This document shows positions 42,901-55,102 of a stretch of DNA of 64,000 nucleotides, piece after piece. Each line of letters starts with the position of its first letter. The first letter of the stretch is position 1. The notes beneath the pieces are model-generated. The model did not search any database. It was not told the DNA's origin and saw only the letters and a list, made by a program, of their open reading frames with translations. The translations under genes were made by a program, and so were the position numbers. This DNA is from Linnemannia hyalina (taxonomy: Eukaryota > Mortierellomycota > Mortierellomycetes > Mortierellales > Mortierellaceae), in NCBI GenBank assembly GCA_019671135.1, contig JAHRHY010000007.1, positions 2,046,001 through 2,110,000 of the forward strand, read 5' to 3'.

Positions 42901-44793
42901 ATTCAGAAACTAACTTCAGGAAGAAGGGAGGAACGAAAGGATTGGGGAAAAGAAGGTTCATGACAGCACGACAAAAAAACTACTTGCCTTCCTGCAGAGA
43001 ACAAAAACAGCCTCCTCGACGTTCCTACCTCCCTTGTTTATGTTCCTGTTTTTAGATTTATCCAGAAGAGACAGAGATGGAGAAAGAGAGAGAGAGTGTC
43101 TGTGTGGAAAAGGAACACGTTTGTTGGACCAAGTATCCTCCGTCACAGATGAAAACGCGTTGCTTCCTACACCCTTTTTCGGCAAAGAACGCAGATCAAC
43201 TAAGGACGTCTTTCTTTGCTTCTTTGAAGGCTACATCTCAATCAAAAATGGCTTACTGCTGCTGCCTTCTTTTGCCTGCCTTCCAAAAAAAAAAAAAAAA
43301 ACATTGCATAGGATGTCAACCCATCATTATAACCACAGACCTCCCAGAACACCACCACCACCACCACCATCCCCACCACCACCGTTATTTTTATCCCATG
43401 TACTACTATTATACAGAGCTCACATCGGTCTCAGCTTTACATAATACAGCTCCCTATCTTACGCCTCATTGACCGACCGAGTTCGTTTTGCGAGCAATGA
43501 CTGTAAATTTTGAAGCGCAGGAATGAGGGTAAAGGTCTAGTCCACTTCATAATTTTCCCTAGTGCTCTCGTTCTCGTTGCTCACACCCTCGTCGCAGAAA
43601 GAAAAACGAAAAAAGAAAACGACGGGACAGGTGTCCGACGCGGCTCTCACCTCGATCACACTCTCTTACAAATGATGCTTATTCAACCTACCCACCTAAA
43701 ATTCTCCAGCAGCTGGACTAGTCCCCTTACCCCCCCAACTAGCACTCTCCCCCCCACCCATAGCTCCTCTTCCTCCGCTTTCCTCCAGCAGAGCACAACC
43801 AAAAAATAATAATGCAGAAGCGCACACTCCTCTTCCTCCTTCTCCTGCCTCTCATGTAATATCCATGTCTCGCAAAGCCCTCCTCCTTCCTCCTCCCACC
43901 ACCCCCTTTCACCCAATTGCATCTCATTTGATTTGATTTCCTCAATTTGATGTCATGGCCATGCTTGTTTTTTTTTTCATGCCTTGTTCTTTGTTTGCAA
44001 TTGCCTTTTTTTCTTTTTCCTTCTGTTTTTTGCTTATCAAAGCGCCCTGCTTTTTTGTTTATTCTCAATTGTGAGCACACTTTTTTCTTCATACAAAAAA
44101 GATCCTTGTCCATCTCCATGTTCACGTCCCCTGACTCCTGTGCATTTCGAAACAGGCCATCGTTCTTTGGCCCGTGTACCATCCTATACATCCTTCATGT
44201 CAAATCATGTCAATCATGTCAATCATGCCTTGCGTTGATGTCCGCTAATTAGGGACCCGCATCATCAAAAACCACCACCTTCCTCCTCATACATCTCCTC
44301 TTCTCTGCATCCTCCTAATCCTCCTTACATCCTCAAAACCATTGACGCAATGCACATGCATGTTTTTGGTCCATGGTCGTATTTATTGGACATATTTCTG
44401 TGTTTTGTTACAAACTATTTCGAAGAAGAAAAGAATAATACAAGATGCTTTTTGAACAAAAAAAGTAAAGAAAAAATGGAAAGGGGGAGAGAAGAAAGAA
44501 AAATGAGAGTATTATCACGCGTCAGCCTTGGAAGCAGAGCGAATGGGGGGTTAGAAATGCGAAAAGAGATACAGGAGAGTTAGAGGTGCTTGTTGTGCGC
44601 TGGCGCTGGCGTAAAAGCTTGGTGGGTGTTTCTTGCTGTTGCTGTTGCGGTTGGCGTTTGATGTTGTATGATATTTGCTTTTTTTGGGGGGGAAGTGGTT
44701 GTTGTTGATTGCGAGCGTGTGTGATATAAATGTGTGTGTATTGTGCAAATGTGTGTGTGTGTGGTGAATGAGTGTGTGATTGATTTCTGACGT
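39711..44793. other. 5-kb spacer without recognisable genes
   Basis: It holds the CYRI promoter side with a long GA tract, then mixed sequence with oligo-T/A runs (42624-42648 is T25), purine-rich blocks at 40680-40850, and a CA-rich stretch. A pentanucleotide ACACA run is at 40967-40990. All open frames are low-complexity shadows of these tracts. No tRNA-like or coding signal seen. Confidence 0.5.
39828..39924. repeat. (GA)n tract upstream of CYRI
   Basis: Nearly pure GA/GAAA repeat of about 95 bases, 120-215 bases upstream of the CYRI start codon; on the transcribed strand it is a (CT)n pyrimidine tract. Confidence 0.9.
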
Positions 44794-47700
44794 CTAAGGT
44801 TTGGCAGCCTTGGCGGGGTCCATGCCGGCGGCTTCGAGCAACTGGGCGGTGTATTTGTAGGCGTTGGGGACATCAATGGCGGTATCGGGCAAGAACTCGA
44901 GGGGATCAGCAAATCCAGTCTCAAAGTCCTCAGCAGAGACAATCTTCTCCGCGGCAAGCTTCGTGAACACCTCGGCAATGCTGTCAACATCAGCCGCCTT
45001 CATCTCCATCGACTGGTTGATAAACTCCGTCACAAGCAAGGGGCGGTAGACAGCATCCAACTCCTTGACGCTGGTCAACATCTCGTTCATATCCTTCAAC
45101 GAGAGGTACTCCTTGAGTGTATTGGCAATGCTGCGCTGAGCCTCATCCTTGGACTTCTTAGGCGCCTCAGGGGCGGCCTCAGCCTCGGACTTCTCGGAAG
45201 CAGCCTCGACAGCAGCCTCGACAGGGGTAGTGCGAGGAAGCAAGTTGAGACGGCGACGCTCAGTGGGCTTCTCAGCATCTACGCTGCCGCGGCGATCACT
45301 GGTATCACCCTCCAAAGCACTATTATCAATCGTAAAGTACAATTCGAGTGTTAATTAAACATACAAGATAAATCAAACTAGTGCAACAATCATACAACTC
45401 AAAAAGAAAAGAGACTTACGCGAAGATGTTGGTGGAGCTGAGCTGGCGGGGAGCCTCAGGCTGAGGAGCAGCCTTGGCCTCACCACCCTTGGTCTTGCGG
45501 AGGGAGCCGAAGACAGACTGGGAGGGTCCGAGACTGGGGGTACCGCTGACCTTGGAGCGAGCAGTGTTACCGAACGACGACAGATCACCGGCCTTCTTGG
45601 GCAAGTTGGAAACAGTGGACCAGCCATCCGCACCCACCTGAGGAGCGTTCATGTCGTGACGAGCATCTCCAGAGCCACCACGGAACGAAGGACCACGGCT
45701 CAATTGCTCGCGGCGGTTGGGGAGACCACGGGCACCACCAGAGGAGGCGCTGCGGCGCATTATCTCCTTTTCCTTCTCCTCGGCCTGACGGGCAGCCTCC
45801 TCGTGAATCGCGGCAATGGTCTTGGGACCAGTGGCGGCACGGCGGTTGACCCAGTTGTTGGCGCGGAGATCGATGACATCCTGAACCATGAAGCGGATAC
45901 GGCTGGGAAGCTTGAGGTTCTTGGTCAACTCGGTCATGCGGACAAAGTAGATATCCATGAAGCTCTTCGCCGCGGGTCTGTCGAGCTGGAGACCAACAGT
46001 GGTCATCAGCTTGCAGAGACCCTCAGTCTCCTCCTCCTCGGGATCCTTGACGTTGGCCAAGAGCTTCTTGACACACTCGTGCATGATCTTCTCGGTCAAC
46101 ATGTTCAACTTGAACAGCTCTCCGATAAAGTGAATGAGACCGAGACCCTGACGCTTGGCCTTCATGAGGACGTAGTACTCGTCGGTCATCAGATCAGGAC
46201 CGTCTTTGTCGTTCAACGAGACACCGCCAGCGGCAGCCTTGTCCTTCCATCCCTTCATGAAATCCTCCTGACATCTGTGAAGAAGGTACTTGCGGAAGAG
46301 CCTTCCTCCGGTCGATCCCTCAACACTCACATCCTTGACCTCGGGAGAGATCTTCTCCATGAGCTTGAAGCACAACTGTGCATAGACGCCTCCAAAGTTG
46401 GGCTCGTCGGTGGCCTTCTCAAAAATGATCTGAATGCAGTGCTTCAAAGTAGTACCATCGTCCTCCTTGGAGCTGAGGTTGGCAATTTCGATGACCTTGT
46501 CCGAGATGGAATCGAACTTCTCCAAAGTCAACTTGTTCAAGAGACCCTTGACCTTGCGAGCAACAACATCCTGGGAAATAGGCTCCTCGCCGCTGAGGGC
46601 AGCAGGGGTCTGGATAGCGTTGACAGTAGGGGTCCAGGCGTTCTCAGTCTTCTCCAGAGGGACGATATCGGCCAAGGGAATGGTGAGAGCGGGCTCCTGG
46701 TGTCCACGGTCGCCACCACGTCCTCCTCCGCCACCACGCTTGCCACCACGAGATCCACGCTGGGAAGGAGGGCGGGAGAGGTTGTTGTTACGGGGAAGGA
46801 AGTTGTTGTCGCTGGAGGAGCGGTTGATGCGGGTGTCGCCGCTGTGAGTGCGCATACCCATGGGGACGCCGTTGGGGCCACCCAAACCACCCATCTTGTT
46901 GCCGAAGCTGAAGGAGCCCATAGGCTGGGCGGGCTTGCCACGGCCATTGGGCATGGCACCACGGGGACCACGCTGGGAGCCACCGGGCGAGGGCATGCCG
47001 CGCTCGTGACCATCACCACCCAAGACATCGAGGGAGGGGAGGGAGTCGGGCTTGTCTGTGCAGACGTTCATGAACTGCATCAAGAAGTCTCGGTCGTATC
47101 TGAACTTTCCTTGAGCGTCAGTGTTGCCAGGAGACTGGATGTGCGAGGGGTAGCTGACTGCTCCAAAGTTCTCAATGCGGGTCGAGGGGCTGGGGGTAGG
47201 GGCAGAGACGGTGCGAGCAAGGTCGACAGAGAGACCAGACTTGACAGAGTCGGGGGTAGCCTTGGCCTCGGCAGCCTCGGCAGCCTCGACAGCAGCCTTC
47301 TTCTCGGAGGCGGCAGCCTGCTCCTGCTCCAGCTTGAGCTTATCGGCCAACTTGGCGGTCTCCAAAGCAATGCGACGCTCAGCCTCGAGCTTCTCGGCAC
47401 GCTCCTTCTCCTTGGCAGCCTCAGCCTCAGCCTCGGCCTTCTCCTTCTCCAAGCGAGCCTTCTCGGCAGCTTCAGCCTTCTCGCGGGCAATGCGCTCTTC
47501 TTCCTCCTTGAGCTTGCGCTCGGCCTCGATGCGCTCCTGCTCCTCGCGCTCTTCCTTCTCCTTGCGCTCGCGTTCTTCCTTTACCTTGCGCTCCTTCTCC
47601 TCCTGTTCTTCACGGATGCGGCGCTCCTCGGCCTCCTTGGCCTCGCGGATACGGTGTTCTTCGGCCTCCTTGGCCTCGCGCTCGATGCGCTCCTTCTCCT

Positions 47701-50327
47701 CACGCTCCAGGCGGTCCTTCTCCTCCTTCTCCTTGAGCTCCTTCTCTTCCTTCTCCTTGCGTTCCCGCTCCTCACGCTCCTTCTCGGCAGGGTTGACGAT
47801 CTTGATGACGTTCTTGACGGGAGGAGGAGTGATGATGCTCTTCTTCTCCTCTTCGGTGGCGGTCTTCACGTCAGCAACGTTGGCCTTGGCAGCCTTGCTG
47901 TCGAGAGAGGGAGAAGAGGTGGCCTCGGGCTTGACCTCGGCCTTGGTTTCGGGGTTGATGATAGCAATGCGCTTGGAACCCTGAGCCTGGGGGGTGAAGG
48001 CAGGAGCGTTGGTGTTGAAAGGCTGTCTGTTGGCGATAGGCTGACGAGGGGGAGCGCTGTAAGTAGGCATGGCCTGAGTGTACATTTGAGGCTGGTAGTA
48101 TCCGGATTGATCATAAGCGGGCATGTACTATTAAATGAGCCGGAAGGAAAATTGGTTTCTGATCAGCTGCGGATTCTTTTGTGTGGAGTTTTTCCCAATG
48201 TATCAAATGACAATTTACATTACGACCCATTGTGCAGTTCAAAAAAAAAAAAAAAAAAAAAAAAAAAGAGTTGAGACTTACGTATTGGTTATGCCACTGA
48301 GGTTGAGAGTGCTGAGGGTGCATGTGGTGACCAGCCTGGGGGTTCATGGGCCTCATGTTCTTGATGGGAGGCTGCTGAGAAGTAAAGCCAGCAGCTCCAG
48401 CCTGGGGAACACCCATCGAGGGCATCATAGGAGCCTGAGAGATAGTAGGAGGCACCTGAGCACGGTAGTGGTGCTCGTTGGCATGTGCAGAGTTGGTCGA
48501 ATCCGTGCGTCTGTGCTGGTTCTGGGAGCCATGTGCAGAGGCGGGCTTGAAGGTGCTGTGGTGAGACTCAGCAGGCACGGGCTGAGTAGGCTCCGAAGCA
48601 GGTGCGACAGCGGTCTGATGAGAGAGAAATTACAAAGAATTGGATGGGTTAGGCAAAGACAACATGAAGACCGAGGATGTTTTTGTTTCTTTGAATGAGG
48701 GTCATGCCCCTTCCTGCGGGCTTGCACAAAACACAACAGTTGATTTTTATAAAAGTGCGACTCACCTCTTCTGGCTTGTTGCTGGAGATCTTCTTTGTGG
48801 CGGTGATGCTTCCAAAAGTCATGGCGTCCTCGGTTGCGGTGGCAACAGGGGTCTCGTCGCTCGAGGCTGCGGGTGCTGATCCTGAAGTCGAGTCGTTGAT
48901 CGATCCGAACTGAACTGATGTGGCTACAAAGAGAGGATAAACATATCAAAAGAAAAAAGCTTATCAGTCAGATGACGGATAACAACTCGGAAAGAGCGAA
49001 GAGTGATAAAGTACTGCTCGACAAAAAAACGATCAACTTACCAGTAGTAGCGGGCTTGGCGGCGGCGGGCTGGCCTTTCACGGCTGCCGCAGCAGTGGGT
49101 GCCTGTGATCTTCTGTTGGCACTGTTTGTTGATCGCATTCAGAGAGAGGGCGTGCAAATGGGTTGTAAGGGAAAAACAGGAAAGAGATTATAACAAAGAA
49201 AATTAAAGTCAGCGATTAGCTTGTGTCCGGGATCATATGTTATCATCGGTCAGTCCTTCCGTCGGTCTCTGCAGATGCCCTTTCTTGGATACCCAGTCTT
49301 TTTGGAGTCTCCCAATAATCATAACAACCCCAAAGGAAGAAAAGAAAATAGTGCGAACGGGCCACCAAAAATATGACAAGACGAACTTCTTGTCATATAG
49401 CAAGATCAGAGGTGGTGCCCAGATGAGGGTCCGAGTGGATCTCGCTCATAAAAGCCTGATCATAAAACAGTTGATCTCTGCTGACAGTTGTTGTTCCTCT
49501 TGTGAATCCCGCAGTAAACAAACGCATGAAAATCCAAATAGGAGCTCTTGCAGCTGCTATTGTTGTTGGTTGCCCTGTTGTGTCTCCTGTGTATCGGCTG
49601 AAGGGTTGTTTCTTCCTGTGTTGTTATTGTTGGCGGCTGGGATGACCATATGAGGCGTGGGTGTGGTGTGTAGATTGGGATCGAGTGGAATACAGCACAG
49701 TCGAGTTGACATAATAAAAAGTAGATTGTAATGACCACAGAGATCACAACTTGGCGCAGACACCACACCCACTCACGCTGACTGACGTCTGCGCCGAACA
49801 AAGAACAAAAAGAAGAAAAAAACTTTCCGAGTCTAGATCCATGAATCCACGCCAGGGGCCAAGAAAAAGGGTATAGAATAAAAAAAAACCCAACAGATAT
49901 GCACAAAGAACAACAAGAGCAGAGGAATGAGCTTGTTTTTTTGCAGGTGTGTGTGAACGTACGCATGGTTAGCCTTGGCGGCTACAGCAGAATAGTTGCC
50001 ATTGGCAGTTGAAGGAGTGGGTGTTGAGGTGGCGGGCTTGGCCGAGGTAGGCTTTGAAGAAGGTGTGGTTGAAGAAGAGGAAGAGTTGTTGACAGCAGCA
50101 GCCTGGCTTCCTGAAGACGGCGTCGTGGCAGTCGACGTGGGAGTCTGAGAGGCAGCGGCGGGGGCAGCAGCAGCGGCGGAAGAAGGGTTTGCGGCGGGGG
50201 TAGCAGGTGTAGTCGTCGTGGCTGGTTGAGTCGGGGGGTTGGCTTTGTTGGTGTTTTTCTGGGCAGCCGCGGCAAAGCTGATGGGAGGGGTACCGGATGT
50301 AGAGTGTTGGGTCGAATTCCTTTTCAT
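44794..50327 (-). CDS. Translation initiation factor eIF4G
   Basis: Exons 50327-49963, 49121-49042, 48923-48766, 48614-48282, 48127-45420 and 45319-44794 close in phase, about 1,389 residues. The N-terminus is Ala/Pro/Ser/Thr-rich and disordered, followed by His/Gln/Pro-rich stretches. A very long Lys/Glu/Arg helix follows (KEREERERKEKEEKELKEKE and onward). The eIF4E-binding motif YDRDFLM (consensus Y-x4-L-phi) lies within KFRYDRDFLMQFMN. The RGG-type region is GSRGGKRGGGGGRGGDRG. The MIF4G domain starts at RKVKGLLNKLTLEKFD with FGGVYAQLCFKLMEK, GGRLFRKYLLHRCQEDF and ANNWVNRR. The last exon has the helical tail (ANTLKEYLSLKDMNEML) resembling an MA3 repeat. eIF4G scaffolds eIF4E, eIF4A and poly(A)-binding protein at the mRNA cap. 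The T27 at 48241-48267 (A on plus) lies in intron 4. Confidence 0.95.
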
Positions 50328-51458
50328 AATAGGTGATTTGTTTTAATACATAACCCACGGGGGATGGAGTTACAGTGGGAAGAGGGGAGGGGTGAAGAGG
50401 GGAAACGGGTGATGAAAAGAGGGGAGGAGGGGGGGATGGGTGAAGAAAGAAGAAGAGTAAGAAAGAGAGGACGTCTTAAGAAAGAGACTGTGAAAAAAAA
50501 AGAGATTTCGAATGACGAAAGCAAAATAAGAAAAAAAAAGGCTATGTTGGTGTGTGTAGCCGTAAGAGGGGTAGGGTTGAACGAATTCAAGTAGAGAGTG
50601 GGGGGTGGAGGAAAGAAAAGAGAAAGAGAGGGAGAGAGAGACAGGGAGATTCCTAATAAGTAGAGGAATGAGATCTACGCCTCGCACTGTTGTTGATCAA
50701 AGACTTGAGAGAGAGAGAGAGAGAGCGCCTCTTTCATTGCTCCTTGGCCACCCACACGCTCTTCTGAAAGACACAAAGACACGGTGCTAGCACATACAGC
50801 GGACGAGCCTATGCAACATGTAACATACAACATATCCGCACTGATGTTAATGATGATGCTTGTTGATGACACCACATTGATGCGAGTTTCGCTTCCCTTC
50901 TCTCTTTCCCTCTTTATCCCTGTCCCTATCGCTACCCCAAAGACATGGCAAAGTCAAACCATGCTATTGTTGCTATCACTGCATGCCATCAGACACCAGC
51001 TGAGACTATTGTTCAGACCCCTTTTCTTCGCCTTGTTGCCAACACAACTGTGCGCCATGCCACCCCCCTCTCTGTCAAAAAAAAAAAAAAAAAAAAGTCT
51101 TTCAAACCCAAAAATGTAAACAACCAGAAAATTCATCAAGGGGCTCGTCCCTTCCTTTTGTTTGTCCTCTTCTGTTTCGTCTCCTTCCCCCCCGCCCTGC
51201 AGCCCTGCCAGGATTCTCCCGCAAACAAAAAGAAATATTGCGCCCCTGGTCCATCTACCGCTTGCTTGCTGAACTCCTGTCTCTTGCTGAATACATGTGT
51301 CTTCTCCAACAATTCTTTCCCTTTTCTTTCCCCTTACTAATCCACTCGCAATATCCCCCTTCCTTCAACCACGGTTTCCAACCTTCCTTTTTCGCATTCT
51401 AAGCTCATATGTTTTATTTTCAAAACAATAATAACAATAAAAGGCGCCAGTCTAGCTT
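50328..51458. other. Spacer between eIF4G promoter and RIC8 3' end
   Basis: Purine-rich GGGGAGGAGG and GAGAGAG tracts lie just upstream of the eIF4G start. T/C-rich sequence follows toward RIC8. A14-A18 run near 51079-51096. No gene seen. Confidence 0.45.
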
Positions 51459-54400
51459 TTACACTTTGCCATAGATACGTTCAAGTTCTTCATCCTCCTC
51501 CTGCTCTTTACGCTCCTGGTCATCATGGTATCGATCCCTCTCCCGCTGCTTCAATCCAGCCTCCAAAGCCGGGTTACGCACGTCCATAACCCCCGTCCGA
51601 CGCAACTTGTCAAACAGATCCAACAATCGTCCTGCCTCTTCTTCCTTTTCTTCCTCTGTCATATCCGCCATCGCCGTCCGGATCGCGGAAGGGTCTGGGT
51701 AGTAAGCTCCCGTGATCGGGTTCACAGCTGCCGAGGATGCAGAGGACGTCGACGACATGCGACGGTTCAAGGGCGCCGACTCGATTGTCGTCGACACTGC
51801 TGCTGTCCTTGTTGCTGACGACGCCGTCGTATGTGTGGGTGACGTTGCTGCGGCGGAGGTCGCTGCATAGGAAGGTGGGAAGGACGATGAAATCGCAGAA
51901 GTGGGAGTTGCAGGTGACAAAGGGCTGGTAGGCGATGCTGAGACCGCTTCTGCAGCAGCTGCGTTCTTCTTGGGCATATCCACCTCCTCACCTTCGCCCT
52001 CTTCCTCGTCATCAGAATCAATCCCGCTCACAGAAGCTGGTACGCCCAAGTTTCTATTCATCAAGAATCCTGCAGCGTTACCGTATCCAACATGACGCGT
52101 CAACAGCGAGGCTAAAAATTCACACAAAACAAAAAAAGAGGGCGTGTGCATTAGCATGCGCAACCGGCGTGTTGACCATTGGGTACGTACATGAGCCATT
52201 TTTTCCCTCTCCCTTCTATTCCTGCAGGCCGTCCGCCCCTGCATAGGAAGATTTTTTGTTTCTGTCTCAGGAAGGGAACACCACTCCAAGACCCCCACTG
52301 TGGTTGACTTACGATCCTCGTTGCAGACCACAAACAACAGTTGGCTGACAGTCTCCTTGATCTGAGGGAAACGCGCCGACGTCATTCGTCGAATAAGTCT
52401 TGCTGAAAAACTGTCACCCTTTTCCAATGGACGCGATCGATCACTATCATGAAAAGATACAGTATAACCAGGTGTTAGTGTTCGCAGTGCACGAGCGTAC
52501 ATATGTAAAGATCAATATGTCCGTGTCTGGTTCATTTACACGTCGTCGGGCAAGAGCCTGGCCTTCATGGCTTTCCTGCCTTCTCCTCCAGCCGAAGCGA
52601 TGTTGGTCAGAACAATAACCAAAGGGGGCACAATCTCGTCCAGTTCAGTTCCGTTGCTCATGCCATCAGTCGAGGCCTCGTCGTCCGTGTTCAAAGAGTG
52701 CTTGAGGGTATCATCCAGGATCTGGAGCAAGACACTCAACAACGTCGCCTGCTGAGAGCGTGTCACCAACAAAGCAGATGCTGAGATGGGAAAGTTCAGC
52801 AGCACATGGATAGCATGCGAGTGTGGGGGTTCCAGTGGGTTGGGATGAGATGTGGGGATCGTAATGATGATCGAAATAATCGTCGGCAGCAGACTACTCA
52901 AAATATACGTAACGGAAGAAAGGTTATGCGATTGTCAATCTTTGGCGACATGCCCAACAAGGCAACTACAAGTCATAGTTAATAAAAGAAAGGAAACTGA
53001 GTAGAGAGGAGACGGTACCTTTGAAATCGCTTTCCTGAAGCTTCAGCCTTTTGCTCTGCAGTAAAGTCGGCCTCCTCGGGTCTATCGATCTTGGGGTCCC
53101 ACATCATCAAGTTGAAGAGATACTTCAAAGCCTCGCTCAACACCATCGATTGAGTAAACATGGTGCCATCCGGAGACCTAGCCAGTTGTGTTTTCAGTAC
53201 CTACAAAAGGACCAAGTGTGTTGGACGCTAAGGGTTAGATAAACATTGATACAAGTGTGCAGTGTCGCGTAGATGGTATAACAACGCGCATATTGAGATG
53301 CACTTACGACGCCAACGTTGTTGACTGCCTGATGATGATCTAACAAGCTCCTGACAACTGTAGACGCGTCAATCGTCATCAAAAAGAGGATGCGACTGAA
53401 CAAAAACTGGGATTCATTTGAAAATTGCGATCGCTAGTAGGAAAAAAGAAAAAAGATTCACGGTAAATATGGTTTCGGAGCACAAGCGGAGCAAATTGAA
53501 GAAAAGCGATCGCCCAAAAATAAATAATTCATGATATAGTACCTTGAGCAATACACTACACTGACTGTGTCCTTCCAGTCGTTCAAAGGTTGGTTTTGTT
53601 GAGGGCTTGAGAAGGAGTGCGTTGGCCAAACATTTCAGTGCCTCTCTCGAACAAGTCTTGTCAATGTTGGCTTCCGTGGCCTTGTGCAGTCCCGAATGAT
53701 ACATCAACGTGCGGATTCCCTAGTGTTCCAATAAAAAGAAAGGACACGGTCGCGTTCTATAGTTTAGTCTTTGTAAAAGGCAGCTTCATTCCATCATTGG
53801 GGGCCATTTCCACCTTGCCATAATATCATAACAAGAGGGTCAAGAATAAAAATCAAGGGGTGGCAGAGGAGAGGGGAGTAGCTCCAGCCATGACTACTAA
53901 AAAAAACCAGGGCGTTAGCTCAAAATATAGTGAGCAATGTGAGGGGGAAGGGTAGTCCTCGCACTCAGGGGTTTGACAAAACAACTGGATATTGAGCCGA
54001 GGTGGAAAGTGAAGGGGCAAAGCTTCCGAGAACACCACCGCGCAAAGTGCTTTCTGTATCCTGACTGGATGAACCATGCGCCGAAAGGGGGGAGGTCACC
54101 ATATTGGGTGTAGTCCCTCTTCCTGTTTATTGGCATCCCTCCTGACAAAAAAAAGATCGTTTGGTAGTGAGTGGCGTACCTCTTCAGTGAAGATGCTATC
54201 ACAGCCTTCTGTCGAGCGACCAAGGGTTTTGAGAGCTTGGATGGCCAATGTGCGCTCTATCAAGCAATTGATGATACGGCAAGTAGTAAGAAGAGTGTTT
54301 TAGTCCAAGGCTTCGACTCTCAACCGCCAGTCGCTGTTTAATGGATAAGGGACGGGAAGACATCAGGGTTGGTTCTCACCTCGCTCGTTCCAGTTCCTGG

Positions 54401-54728
54401 CGACTCCTCCTTCCTTGAGGTCGTGAATAAGGGCGTCCACAGTAGGTTTGCGGTCATCATAATCGACTACAATGCTGCCTATTAGAGGTCGCAACAAAGG
54501 TGGAGCAATAGTTGTGTTTTAGTACAAGGAGCTGTAACGAAGTAGTGCGGTGCAGAGCAACTGTTGGTAGGTGGGCGGAGTGAGGGAAGATGTTGACCAT
54601 GGTGAATGTGCGGGACAGAGAAGGTAGATGGAAGTGCGAAGAGAAGAAAAAGTACCGGTGGCGATGCTATGGAGCATAGAGACGACGTTTTTCCCTGCCG
54701 CTCGGTCGTGGATGGAATGGTATGCCAT
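51459..54728 (-). CDS. RIC8/synembryn, chaperone and GEF for G-alpha subunits
   Basis: Nine exons close in phase: 54728-54656, 54478-54380, 54256-54180, 53719-53543, 53433-53308, 53200-53019, 52893-52540, 52443-52313, 52111-51459. Armadillo-like helices recognisable as Ric8: LAIQALKTLGRSTEGCD, EALKCLANALLLKPSTKPTF, FLFSRILFLMTIDAS, EALKYLFNLMMWDP, KARLLPDDVDRSRPLEKGDS, ETVSQLLFVVCNED, LLTRHVGYGNAAGFLMNRNL. An acidic Ser/Ala-rich insert follows, then the C-terminal NPITGAYYPDP and MTEEEKEEEAGRLLDLFDKL segments. Ric8 folds and activates heterotrimeric G-alpha proteins. The C-terminal half carries a longer low-complexity insert (Ala/Ser/Thr-rich) than I expect for yeastless fungi, otherwise typical. 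Confidence 0.93.
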
Positions 54729-55102
54729 GAGAACAGGGAGGGTTTGGTGTTGGTTGTTGATGGAGTGAAGTGGATGGAGTGTGAAGGAAAAAATAAATCA
54801 AAAAAGAGAGGGAAAAACGAGACAGAATAAAGTATCGAGGCGAAATAAAAGAAGGTTGAGACAAATGGCGAGGCGTTGGAAACGAGTGATGGGTGTCACA
54901 AGTCAGTCAAAGCACAAGAGTGGGGCGGAAAGGGGGTTTCTTTTTCCTTCTCTCGCGTTCTTTTCATTGTTCGTGTAGTCGTACCTTTTCCTCCCTCCAG
55001 TTTCCCCTTCATCCCAGTGCGTATGTTTCCATCTCTTTCGCTCTCGGTTGTGTTTTTTGGATGTTATTTTATTATTAATTAGACATCGCATGATGTTCGG
55101 GG
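54729..55102. other. Short spacer, RIC8 promoter side
   Basis: Purine-rich 5' sequence of RIC8 then the 3' side of the RRM gene. Nothing else seen. Confidence 0.4.

Noticed and set aside
45656..48274. 872-residue open frame on the plus strand
   Set aside because: It lies exactly antisense to the big eIF4G exon. Strong third-position bias of that exon leaves the opposite frame free of stops. The translation is Leu/Val/Ser/Gly low complexity without any domain.
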